A program made the position numbers and the translations under genes. The notes under the pieces are model-generated. The model did no database searches. It worked only from the letters and a program-made list of their open reading frames with translations, and was not told the origin of the DNA. DNA of 64,000 nt. Origin: Verrucomicrobiota bacterium. Its GTDB lineage: Bacteria > Verrucomicrobiota > Verrucomicrobiia > Chthoniobacterales > SZAS-18. Location: contig JAFEGM010000055.1 of NCBI GenBank assembly GCA_018240025.1, positions 62,480 through 126,479 on the forward strand, read 5' to 3'. Of the stretch, positions 27,406 through 34,880 are shown piece after piece; positions within the stretch are counted from its first letter, which is position 1, and every line of letters starts with the position of its first letter.

Positions 27406-28916
27406 CGTCGGAGTTCCTGGAAGGCCGCCCCCAGCTGCGCCGCCATGTCGCCGGCTCCGAGCGATTCCTCGCTTTGGCCCGCCCGCAGGCAGAGTTCCGC
27501 GGCCCGACCCGTCAGCCACGCGCCCAACCGTGCGGCGGTGTAGGCTTCGTAGTTCTGGCCGAGCAGCGCGCCGCAGAGTCCGGTCAGGACGTCGCCCATG
27601 CCGCCGGTGGCCATGCCGGGCGTGCCGGTGCTGTTGTAGGCCAGCGGCCGGCCCTTTTGCGCCACGATCGTCCGGGCGCCTTTGTAGAGGAGTGTCGTCT
27701 TCTCGTACCGACTGGTGAAACGTCGCGCGGTGTCGGCCCGCCCGTGGTGTTTGGCCTCGGGGAAGAGGCGCTGCATTTCTCCGGCGTGCGGCGTGAGCAG
27801 GCGCGGCCCGGCGCAGTGATCGAGCCGGGCAGTGCCGCTGGGGCCGGCCGCGAGGCACTGCAGCGCGTCGGCATCGACGACCATCGGCCCGCCGAACTGC
27901 TCGATGACCTCGCGGACCGCTTCGGCCTTGGCGCTCCCGAGGCCGGGGCCGAGCGCGAGGGCATCGAAGCGATGATTCAGCAGCTCCCGCGGGTCGGAGC
28001 ACGGCCGGACCATGACCTCGGGCGGAGCGGAGGCGGCGACGATCGGCAGCACCTCCGGCGGGACATGGAGATAGATGAGGCCCGCGCCGCCCCGCAATGC
28101 GCCGCGGGCGGCGAGCACGGCCGCGCCGGTCATGCCGGTGGAGCCGGCCAGCAGCCCGAGCCGGCCGCAGTGGCCCTTGTGCAGGTCGAACGGGCGCACC
28201 CGCAGCAGCGGAGCGAGTGCCGCGGCGTCGGTCAGCTGCTCGTGCGCGAGAAATTCGATCTGCAACTCCCGGGCCGCCCGAGTGAAGGACGGGTGGAGCA
28301 TGCGGTGCAGCCGCCCGACGTAGTTCAGCGCGCTGTCCGCGACCAAACCGAGCTTGGCGAAGCCGACCGTGAGCGTGTCGTGCGCGTGCACGGCGTCGTG
28401 GTCGACCGCCCCCGTCTCGGCGTCCACCCCGGTCGGCAGGTCGACCGCCACGATCTGGGCGTGCGTCTTGCGCAAGGCATTGATCTCCCGGGCCGAGGCG
28501 CGTTCGGGTATGTGCAGCGCGCCTTTGGCATTGAGCCCGAGGAGCGCGTCGATCACCACGCGCGGCGGTTGGTCGCAGGGCTTGGTCAGATCGCCTTCGC
28601 CCACCACGGAGCGCGGCACCTCACCGGGCACGTGCAGCAGCATGCGGGCGGTGAGGGCGGCCAGACGTTCGGGCGCGTGGGCGAAGCGCAGCGCCACCGG
28701 GCAGCCGGCGGCGTGGAGGGCTCGCGCGATGACCAGGCCATCGCCGGCATTGTGGCCGCGACCCACGAAGATCAGGACCCCGCGCCGCACGGGGGTGTGC
28801 TCCAACAGCCACTCGGCCATGGCCGTACCGACTTTTTCCATGAGGACCTCGGCCGAGGAACCGGTCGCGAAGACATGCTCCTCGAGGGCGGTCATTTCAG
28901 CGCGGGAGACGATCAT
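27402..28916 (-). CDS. nnr: Bifunctional NAD(P)H-hydrate epimerase / ADP-dependent dehydratase
   Basis: 504 aa. The N-terminal YjeF_N epimerase domain (about 1-215) contains FVGRGHNAGDGLVIARAL and VDLPTGVDAETG. The C-terminal ribokinase-like dehydratase (about 225-500) contains GSTGMTGAAVLAARGALRGGAGL, GPGLGSAKA, LTPHAGEMQRLFP and the ATP/ADP site GTPGMATGGMGDVLTG. Together they repair hydrated NADH and NADPH. The final helix runs to QELRR and the stop overlaps thiS by 4 nt. A GATAGGC-word repeat lies immediately upstream of the start. Confidence 0.95.
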   Translation of the reverse strand: MIVSRAEMTALEEHVFATGSSAEVLMEKVGTAMAEWLLEHTPVRRGVLIFVGRGHNAGDGLVIARALHAAGCPVALRFAHAPERLAALTARMLLHVPGEVPRSVVGEGDLTKPCDQPPRVVIDALLGLNAKGALHIPERASAREINALRKTHAQIVAVDLPTGVDAETGAVDHDAVHAHDTLTVGFAKLGLVADSALNYVGRLHRMLHPSFTRAARELQIEFLAHEQLTDAAALAPLLRVRPFDLHKGHCGRLGLLAGSTGMTGAAVLAARGALRGGAGLIYLHVPPEVLPIVAASAPPEVMVRPCSDPRELLNHRFDALALGPGLGSAKAEAVREVIEQFGGPMVVDADALQCLAAGPSGTARLDHCAGPRLLTPHAGEMQRLFPEAKHHGRADTARRFTSRYEKTTLLYKGARTIVAQKGRPLAYNSTGTPGMATGGMGDVLTGLCGALLGQNYEAYTAARLGAWLTGRAAELCLRAGQSEESLGAGDMAAQLGAAFQELRR

Positions 28917-28924
28917 GGCTGGGG

Positions 28925-28972
28925 GCCTCGCTTAGGCTCGGTCGAGGCGATAGGCAATAGGCGATAGGCGAC
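28925..28972. repeat. GATAGGC-family intergenic word repeat (single arm)
   Basis: A palindromic head GCCTCGCTTAGGC-like (28925-28936) is followed after a short link by tandem heptamers of the type GCGATAG and GCAATAG to about 28972. It is the same family as the inverted-arm elements at 45192-45334 and 47023-47213. It has only one arm here and sits between the nnr start and the end of the next reverse-strand gene. Confidence 0.8.
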
Positions 28973-29001
28973 GGGCATGGCCGCGGAAGACGCGGATCGA
29001 A

Positions 29002-29430
29002 TCAAAGTTGGGTTTCGTCGTTCGGCGGCGGCTTCCGAGAGGCTTCCAGTTTGGCCAGGCGGGCAGAGGCGTCGGCTGCCTGCTGGCGGGCTTCCTCGAG
29101 CAGGCGGGCGGAGGATTGGCGCTCGAGTTCGAGGCGGGAGGTGCGGCTGCCGAGGGTGTCGAGCCGATTTTGCAGTTCGACCCGCGCGGCCTCTGCGGCC
29201 TGCAGACGCGCCTCCGCCTGGCTGGCGGCGGCCCGCAGTGGCTCGATCTCGCCGCGGAGTCGGACGAGTTGGGTCTGGGCGAACTGGAGCCGGACCTCGG
29301 TGGCCTCGGCCCGACGCTGCCAGCGGCCCCAGATCCACCACCCGCCGAGCAGGCCGAGGCCGGTGAACGCGACGCCCAGCAGCAGGTTGTACACGAGGCT
29401 GTGGAAGAGGAAATACGACAGGGCGTCCAT
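29002..29430 (-). CDS. Membrane-anchored coiled-coil protein
   Basis: 142 aa from the ATG at 29430. The in-frame extension beyond it overlaps the OmpA gene and is rejected. The N-terminus has one or two TM helices (FLFHSLVYNLLLGVAFTGLGLLGGWWIWG). The rest is a long coiled coil with heptads (RLQFAQTQLVRLRGEIEPLRAAASQAEARLQ broken by RVELQNRLDTL) ending in a polar tail NDETQL. No named family is recognised. It starts 2 nt after the BON/OmpA gene stop, so the two are cotranslated and probably work together at the envelope. Confidence 0.8.
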   Translation of the reverse strand: MDALSYFLFHSLVYNLLLGVAFTGLGLLGGWWIWGRWQRRAEATEVRLQFAQTQLVRLRGEIEPLRAAASQAEARLQAAEAARVELQNRLDTLGSRTSRLELERQSSARLLEEARQQAADASARLAKLEASRKPPPNDETQL

Positions 29431-29432
29431 GA

Positions 29433-31088
29433 TCAGCGGAGCAGGATTTCCACGCGCCGGCTCCGACGGCGCTCTTCTTCGGTCGCTTCGCCGCCCGCCG
29501 CCCGAATGGAGCCGAAGCTCTCCACCAGACAGCGCGCCCGGGGCCAGCCGCGCGCTTCCAGCAATCGCACCACCGCCTCGGCCCGGGCCCGGCTGAGGCG
29601 CTCGTTTTCCGCCGTTTCGCCGGTGGCATCCGCGTGGCCGCCGACCACCAGACTGCAGGCATCCCCGGCTGCCGCGAGCGCGGCGACCAGGCGATCGAGC
29701 CGCGCAGCCTCCTCCGGGGCCGGTTCGGCGCTGCCGGTCTCGAAATGGATCTGCGCCTCCCGCAGCGCTGCCGCCAGAGACTCGCGCGCCGCTTCGGGCG
29801 GGGTTGAGACTGGCCGATACTCGGGCAGGTGGTAGATCGACGGGTAGAGTTCGTGGTCGCTCCGCACCTGGAGTGGGCTGAAGCCGAAAGCGCGGGTCCG
29901 CTCGCGCAGCCGCTCGCCCTGTGCGGCCGTCAGCCTCGCCTGCGTGACGAGGCCGTTCGCGTCGATGCGCACGGCACCTGGCGCGGGCAGGGCAAAGAAC
30001 TCGTCGAAGAAGGCGAAGAAGGGGCCCTTTTCGAGCCAGCCCGCCGGGGTCACCGAAGGCGCGAATCGGAGGGCGCCCGTCTCGATCGTCCAACCCGGCT
30101 TCAATCGCCCGAGCGAGGCGATGAGCTGCGTTTTCCACGATTCATCCGGCAGCAGTCCGCCGACGTGCACGCTGGGCTGCTGGCCGGGCTCCCGCCGGAC
30201 GGTGGCGGAAAAAAGCGCCCCGAGCGCAATGAGGTTTCGATCCTCCCGCAGGCGTGCGAGCCGGATGTTCTCGATCAGGCGGGCGGCCTTCATGCGCAGG
30301 TCCGGCGTCGCCACCGTGCCGGTGAGGGTGGCGTAGGCCTCATTGAAATGGACCTGCACCTTTTCCAATCCGGGTTCGCCGACCAGCGCCTGCCGGGCGG
30401 GCTCGTGCAGGTCGATGGTCCGCAGCTGCGATTCGACCCGGCCGGGAGGCGCGACGGCGCGGGCCGCGATTTCCTCCAAACGCTGTTTCTGCGCCGGAAA
30501 GGCGTCGCCTGAAAGCGTGATGCCTCGCGCGGTCAGTTCGATCATACCGATGCTCGGCAGCCGCGAGAACTCCGCGGCGAGGTGGGCGAGCGCTTCCCGA
30601 TCGAAGCGCGGCAGGGGGCCTACAAAGCTGTGGTAGGCAACCTCGCTGCTCGAGATGCGACGGTTGGCGGAAACCCCGGAGAAGACGGTCGGCAGGTCCT
30701 CCGCCCGCAGGCTCTCCGGCAGGCAGCCGCGGATCGAGACACTTTCGAGCGGCAAGGCGGTCCGGGAGCTGGCGTCGGCTTCGACGATCGCATCGAGCCG
30801 GGCCCGGACTTCGATGCGGTTGTCCACCGAACGCGCCCGCACGCCCCAGACGCGCCCGGCCAGTTCCTGGGCCTCAGCGCGGTCGGCGGGCGATTCGACT
30901 TCGCCGGTCAGGATGGCGTCGAGCCGCCGGACCGCCACGCGCACGTCGCGAAACCGCGCGTCCTCCGCCAGGGTCGCGGCGATGTCGCGGGTGAGGTCGC
31001 GCTCGTAATCGGGACCGGCGAAACGGAGCTGCAGAAACGTCGCCCCCACCGCTGTGCCGAGCAGCAGGAGGGTGAAGGCCGTTCTCAT
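29433..31088 (-). CDS. OmpA-family protein with BON-like N-terminal repeats
   Basis: 551 aa. An N-terminal hydrophobic stretch (AFTLLLLGTAVGATFLQL) acts as signal or anchor. Next come repeats resembling BON domains (DIAATLAEDARFRDVRVAVRRLDAILTGEV; later EPGLEKVQVHFNEAYATLTGTV). The C-terminal about 120 residues form an OmpA-like peptidoglycan-binding domain, with IHFETGSAEP and the core VVGGHADATGETAENERLSRARAEAV. It would sit in the periplasm bound to peptidoglycan. The arrangement resembles Mycobacterium ArfA/OmpATb in combining BON and OmpA modules. Its operon partner is the coiled-coil membrane protein. Confidence 0.88.
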   Translation of the reverse strand: MRTAFTLLLLGTAVGATFLQLRFAGPDYERDLTRDIAATLAEDARFRDVRVAVRRLDAILTGEVESPADRAEAQELAGRVWGVRARSVDNRIEVRARLDAIVEADASSRTALPLESVSIRGCLPESLRAEDLPTVFSGVSANRRISSSEVAYHSFVGPLPRFDREALAHLAAEFSRLPSIGMIELTARGITLSGDAFPAQKQRLEEIAARAVAPPGRVESQLRTIDLHEPARQALVGEPGLEKVQVHFNEAYATLTGTVATPDLRMKAARLIENIRLARLREDRNLIALGALFSATVRREPGQQPSVHVGGLLPDESWKTQLIASLGRLKPGWTIETGALRFAPSVTPAGWLEKGPFFAFFDEFFALPAPGAVRIDANGLVTQARLTAAQGERLRERTRAFGFSPLQVRSDHELYPSIYHLPEYRPVSTPPEAARESLAAALREAQIHFETGSAEPAPEEAARLDRLVAALAAAGDACSLVVGGHADATGETAENERLSRARAEAVVRLLEARGWPRARCLVESFGSIRAAGGEATEEERRRSRRVEILLR

Positions 31089-31166
31089 GGAGGAGCGTGG
31101 GGGGCAGGTGGCTGGGTTCCCCCAAACTCACCGCCGACCGGGGCAGGAATCCAGTCCCAAGTTCGC

Positions 31167-31187
31167 AGCGCGGGGGAAGTCCGCGCT
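31167..31187. other. Hairpin between OmpA-family and dehydratase genes
   Basis: AGCGCGG (31167-31173) pairs with CCGCGCT (31181-31187) around a 7-nt loop, in the 112-nt gap between two reverse-strand genes. No U-tract follows on the reverse strand, so its role as a terminator is uncertain. Confidence 0.3.
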
Positions 31188-31200
31188 CCGAAACGTGCGG

Positions 31201-32130
31201 TCAGGGCCAGCGCGGTTCGACGTTGCCGCCGGTCAGGATCACGCCCAGCCGGCCGCGCGCCGGCAGCGTCCCCGCCAGCAGGGCTGCCAGCGGGACGGCC
31301 GCGGAAGGCTCGATCAGGATCTTCATCGTCTGCCAGACCCGGTGCATGGCCGTCGCGATGAGCTCCTCCGGGGCGCGGGCCACGCCCTTGAGACGGCCCT
31401 GGAGGATGCGGAACGTGCGCTCGGAGAGTCCCGTGCGCAGGCCGTCGGCGATGGTGGTGGAATCGGCCGGCGGCTGCAGCACCCCGGACTCGAGCGAGCG
31501 CGCCGCATCGTCCGCGAGCGCCGGTTCGGCGGCCCAGACCTCGATGCCCGGCTTCAGCTCCGTGGCCGCGAGGGCCGTGCCGCTCATCAGCCCGCCGCCA
31601 CCGACCGGGGCCGCGATGGCGGTGAGGTCCGGCACCGCCTCGAGCAGCTCGAGGGCCGCCGTGCCCTGGCCGGCAATGACCGCGTCATTGTCGAAGGGAT
31701 GGATCAGCACCGCCCCCGTCTCGTCCTGCAACTGGGCGGCGGCTTGGGCGCGGGCCGCGGCCGTGGGTTCGCAAAACGTGATGCGCCCGCCGTAGCGCTG
31801 GACGGATTCCACCTTCACCCGCGGAGCGTTCGAGGGCATCACGATGTAGCCCGGCACGCCACGGAGGGCGGCGGCGCGGGCGATGGCGGCTGCGTGGTTG
31901 CCGGAGGAATGCGTGACCACGCCTCCCTGCACTTCCGCGGCAGAGGCGGTCAGGACGGCGTGGGTGGCGCCGCGGGCTTTGAAGGCCCCGATCTTCTGGA
32001 AGTTCTCGCATTTGAAGAACAGCTCCAACCCGAACTCCCGGTTGAGCGAGCTGGAGGTCAGGACCGGGGTGCGATGGATGTGCGGTCGAATGATGGCGTG
32101 GGCCGCGCGAATGTCTGCGAGGTTCGGCAT
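31201..32130 (-). CDS. PLP-dependent threonine/serine dehydratase or racemase family
   Basis: 309 aa, fold type II PLP enzyme. The PLP lysine is Lys51 in KIGAFKARGA, the substrate loop is SSGNHAAA, and the phosphate-binding glycine loop is VGGGGLMSG. The length and absence of a C-terminal regulatory ACT domain place it with catabolic threonine dehydratases, serine racemases and hydroxyaspartate dehydratases rather than biosynthetic IlvA. Which activity dominates cannot be decided from sequence. The start at 32130 (MPNLADIRAAH) is the family-typical one. An upstream ATG adds 12 residues. Confidence 0.9.
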   Translation of the reverse strand: MPNLADIRAAHAIIRPHIHRTPVLTSSSLNREFGLELFFKCENFQKIGAFKARGATHAVLTASAAEVQGGVVTHSSGNHAAAIARAAALRGVPGYIVMPSNAPRVKVESVQRYGGRITFCEPTAAARAQAAAQLQDETGAVLIHPFDNDAVIAGQGTAALELLEAVPDLTAIAAPVGGGGLMSGTALAATELKPGIEVWAAEPALADDAARSLESGVLQPPADSTTIADGLRTGLSERTFRILQGRLKGVARAPEELIATAMHRVWQTMKILIEPSAAVPLAALLAGTLPARGRLGVILTGGNVEPRWP

Positions 32131-32213
32131 GGCGAGCACGATGCACGCGAACCGCCCGAGCGCCACGCGGAAGCAGGCGCGAGGAATAGTTGTTCAGAGT
32201 CTCAGGGCGAGAT

Positions 32214-32624
32214 CTACTTGCCCATGTAGCCCATCATGGGCTTCTCCAACTCCGACTGCTCCTTCGACTTCTTCTGCGCGCGGGCCAGACGCTCGTAGGC
32301 TTCGAGCCGGCGCTTGTTTTCGGCGGCATCGAGCTTGCCGTCGCCGTTGAGATCCCACTTGGTGATCTCGGCCTTCTTCTCCTCGGCGCGCCGCTTTTCG
32401 AGCGCCTTGCGCTCCTTGCGGCTCAGCTTGTACTCGGGATTGAGCAACTCCCAGCGCACGACGGCGTCGACCTCATCGTCGGTGATCTTGCCGTCGCCGT
32501 TCAGGTCGAAGACCCGATTCTGGGCCGCCTGCCGGGAGGCCGCCTCAGCCCTTTCCTGAGCGGACAGCGGGGCGAGCCAGGCGAAACTGACAACGAAAAG
32601 CGCGGGGAAGACGAGCCGTTTCAT
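32214..32624 (-). CDS. Exported EF-hand domain protein
   Basis: 136 aa. A signal peptide (RLVFPALFVVSFAWLAPLSAQ) is followed by two EF-hand loops: FDLNGDGKITDDEVD and WDLNGDGKLDAAENK, each with the Asp-x-Asn-Gly-Asp-Gly calcium pattern. A Lys/Glu-rich helix joins them. Such small secreted calcium-binding proteins are common in Verrucomicrobiota and Planctomycetes. Calcium binding is inferred from the intact loops. The partner is unknown. Confidence 0.88.
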   Translation of the reverse strand: MKRLVFPALFVVSFAWLAPLSAQERAEAASRQAAQNRVFDLNGDGKITDDEVDAVVRWELLNPEYKLSRKERKALEKRRAEEKKAEITKWDLNGDGKLDAAENKRRLEAYERLARAQKKSKEQSELEKPMMGYMGK

Positions 32625-32673
32625 GCCACCAGAGTACACCCGAAGGCGGTCGGATGCAATCAGCCCGGACACG

Positions 32674-33576
32674 TCAGGCCCAGTCGCACGCCGCCGCCAC
32701 GCTGTTGCGGTGGAGGCGGGCGGTGTGGAGCGGCTCCCGATTGTAGCCCCCGCCGTAAAGCACCACCGTCGACAGGGGTCGCGGGCGGTCGCGCAGCCAG
32801 CCCAGGACCAGGCGGTCGCGCTCCTGCATGTCCCGCAGCGTGAGCTGCAACTGGCCGAAGCGGTCGTTCTGGTGCGGATCCGCTCCGCTCAGCCAGTACA
32901 CGAGATCGGGCGCGTGCCGCTCGAGCAGGGGCGGCAGCGTCGCGCGCAGGGCGGACAGATACGCCTCTCCGCGGGCGTACCGCTCCAGCCCGACGTCCAG
33001 CGTGCCGGACACCTTGCGCGAAGGGTAGTTGGCGGCCACGTGGATGGAGTAGGTGGCGACGTTCGGATCGCTGCCGAGGAGCGCGTGCGTCCCATTGCCC
33101 TGGTGCGCATCGGTATCCACCACCAGTACGCGCAGGTCGGGCTGCTCGCGCTGCAGATCGCGCACGCTGACCGCCACGTCGTTGAGCACGCAGAAACCTT
33201 CCCCGCGATCGGCGAAGGCGTGGTGCGTGCCGCCGGCCAGGTTGGCCGCCAGCCCGTCGGCCAGCGCAGCGCGCGCGGCCAGACGGGTGCCCTCGGTCTC
33301 GCGCGCCGACCGTTCGTAGAGCGCCGGGCCGGGCGGCAGGCCAAGCAGCGTGGCTTCCTTCGAGGTCAGGGTGCCGCGTTGGATGCGGTCCAGGTAGGCC
33401 GGGTGATGAACCCGCTCGAGATGCTCGCGCGCGCACGGTTCGACCAGCTCGATGTCGCTCACGTCGATGATCTCGTCGGCCAGCAGCATTCCGTGCGCCT
33501 GCGGGAACTTGGCCATCGGAAAGGGATGTCCGTCCGGCAGCGGCAGGTAGTAGCCGGGCGAGTAGTAGCAGCGCAC
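32674..33576 (-). CDS. Histone deacetylase-superfamily amidohydrolase
   Basis: 300 aa. The class II/AcuC-type deacetylase motifs are present: catalytic histidines in AGGTHHAFADRGEGFCVLND, zinc ligands in VVDTDAHQGNGTHALL (about 148-163) and SGADPHQNDRFG, and a tyrosine in VLYGGGYN. Bacterial homologues remove acyl groups from proteins, polyamines or acetoin-pathway enzymes. The lack of an acs or acuA neighbour leaves the substrate open. It is read away from lrgA, whose start lies about 75 nt off on the other strand, so promoters of both share this short gap. Confidence 0.92.
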   Translation of the reverse strand: MRCYYSPGYYLPLPDGHPFPMAKFPQAHGMLLADEIIDVSDIELVEPCAREHLERVHHPAYLDRIQRGTLTSKEATLLGLPPGPALYERSARETEGTRLAARAALADGLAANLAGGTHHAFADRGEGFCVLNDVAVSVRDLQREQPDLRVLVVDTDAHQGNGTHALLGSDPNVATYSIHVAANYPSRKVSGTLDVGLERYARGEAYLSALRATLPPLLERHAPDLVYWLSGADPHQNDRFGQLQLTLRDMQERDRLVLGWLRDRPRPLSTVVLYGGGYNREPLHTARLHRNSVAAACDWA

Positions 33577-33650
33577 GCGCCGTCTTTCGTCGATGCCGGG
33601 TCGACTGCCAATGCTTGCCTCCGCCCCGCGGCCGCGCGTCAGTCGGCCCG

Positions 33651-34088
33651 ATGGAACGCATGCGCGAATGGGGCCCCCTGGGCCGGGGGCTGGGGATCCT
33701 GGCCGGCTGCTGGTGGCTGGGCGATGCGCTGCGCGGCTGGCTCGGTCTGGTGGTGCCGGGCGGCATCGTCGGGCTCCTGCTGCTGCTGCTCCTGCTCGGA
33801 CTGCGCGTGGTTCCGATCGCCTGGGTCGAGCGCCCGGCCGCCCTGCTCATGAAATGGCTCCCGCTCATCCTGCTGCCCTCGTTTGTCTTGGCTACGCAGG
33901 ATCGGACCTTCCTGCGCACGCACGGTTTGGCCTACGTCGGGACGATGGTGGTCACGCTCCTGCTGCTGTGGGTCTGCATCGGGTGGCTGGCGCAGCTGCT
34001 TTTCCGCGCCTTTCCCGGCCCGACCGACGAACCCGGCCCGCTGACCGACGCCGAGCGGGCTCTGGCGGAAAGCGAGGAACCACGATGA
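33651..34088 (+). CDS. lrgA: CidA/LrgA family holin-like membrane protein
   Basis: 145 aa with four TM helices. The ATG at 33651 is chosen. An in-frame upstream start adds a non-hydrophobic tail. The patterns LVVPGGIVGLLLLLLLL, MKWLPLILLPSFVLATQ and the final aromatic TM are typical of LrgA/CidA. These proteins influence murein hydrolase release and act with LrgB in pyruvate/overflow-metabolite transport. The polar C-terminus ends SEEPR. The stop overlaps the lrgB start (ATGA), giving the standard lrgAB pair. Confidence 0.88.
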   Translation: MERMREWGPLGRGLGILAGCWWLGDALRGWLGLVVPGGIVGLLLLLLLLGLRVVPIAWVERPAALLMKWLPLILLPSFVLATQDRTFLRTHGLAYVGTMVVTLLLLWVCIGWLAQLLFRAFPGPTDEPGPLTDAERALAESEEPR

Positions 34089-34771
34089 GCGGCCCGCTCG
34101 CAGTCGTCGCGTGGAGCACGGCCACCGCGCTGATCTACCTCGGCGCGCGCGCTCTCTACGCCCGGGTCGGACTGCCGCTGCTCCATCCGCTGCTCGTCAG
34201 CATGGTGATGCTAGGCCTCGGACTCGATGCCGTTGGTCGCGGCTACGGCGAATACCGCGAGTCCACCGCCTGGCTGACGTGGTGGATCGGTCCCGCGGTC
34301 GTGGCGATGGCGGTACCGGTCTGGCAACTGCGCCGACTCATTCTCCAACGCCTCGCGCTCGTGGTCGGCGTGGTCGTGGCCGGGTTGCTCTTCGGCTTCG
34401 TCGTGGCTGCGGGTGCGCTACGCTGGCAGGGCCAGCCGCGCGAGGTGCAGCTGGCGGGCCCGCTGCAGTCCACCACCAGCCCGGTGGCTCTGCCGCTGGG
34501 CGAGCGCAGCGGTGCGCGGCTCGATGCGGTCATCGTCGGCGTGCTCGCCTCGGGCCTCGTGGGCGCGACGATGGGTCCGCTCGTGCTCCGCTCGCTCGGC
34601 GTGCGCGATCGCCGCGCCCGCGGGCTGGCCATGGGCTGCGGCTCGCACGTCATCGGCGTCTCCCGTTCGCTCGAGGTCGACCCGATCTGCGGGGCCTTCG
34701 CCACGCTCGGCATGATGGGCAATGCCATCCTCGGCTCGGTGCTGTATCCGTGGCTGGCCGCGTGGTGGTGA
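34085..34771 (+). CDS. lrgB: LrgB family membrane protein
   Basis: 228 aa, multi-pass. LrgB hallmarks are visible: LPLGERSGARLDAVIVGVLASGLVGATMGPLVLRSLGV and RRARGLAMGCGSHVIGVSRSLEVDPICGAFATLGMM. The ATG at 34085 overlaps the lrgA stop by 4 nt. The pair is thought to control murein hydrolase activity and carry pyruvate in other bacteria. No lytSR-like regulator is adjacent. A GGAAGAA-family repeat begins within a few bases of the stop codon. Confidence 0.9.
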   Translation: MSGPLAVVAWSTATALIYLGARALYARVGLPLLHPLLVSMVMLGLGLDAVGRGYGEYRESTAWLTWWIGPAVVAMAVPVWQLRRLILQRLALVVGVVVAGLLFGFVVAAGALRWQGQPREVQLAGPLQSTTSPVALPLGERSGARLDAVIVGVLASGLVGATMGPLVLRSLGVRDRRARGLAMGCGSHVIGVSRSLEVDPICGAFATLGMMGNAILGSVLYPWLAAWW

Positions 34772-34773
34772 AT

Positions 34774-34862
34774 AGAAGAAGGAAGGAAGAAAGGTGACGA
34801 GGGTGGATGCTTGATCGCCGGGCCGGCGTGGCCTTCATCCTTCCTCCTTCATCCTTCTTCCC
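34774..34862. repeat. GGAAGAA/GGATGAA-family inverted word repeat
   Basis: A purine-rich arm (34774-34809, AGAAGAAGGAAGGAAGAAAGG and onward) and a pyrimidine arm (about 34833-34862, CTTCATCCTTCCTCCTTCATC and onward) are imperfect inverted copies around a GC-rich core. The element fills the gap between lrgB and the Lhr-type helicase gene, and its pyrimidine arm runs directly up to the helicase start. Confidence 0.85.
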
Positions 34863-34880
34863 TTGTCCTTCTCCCCCGCG

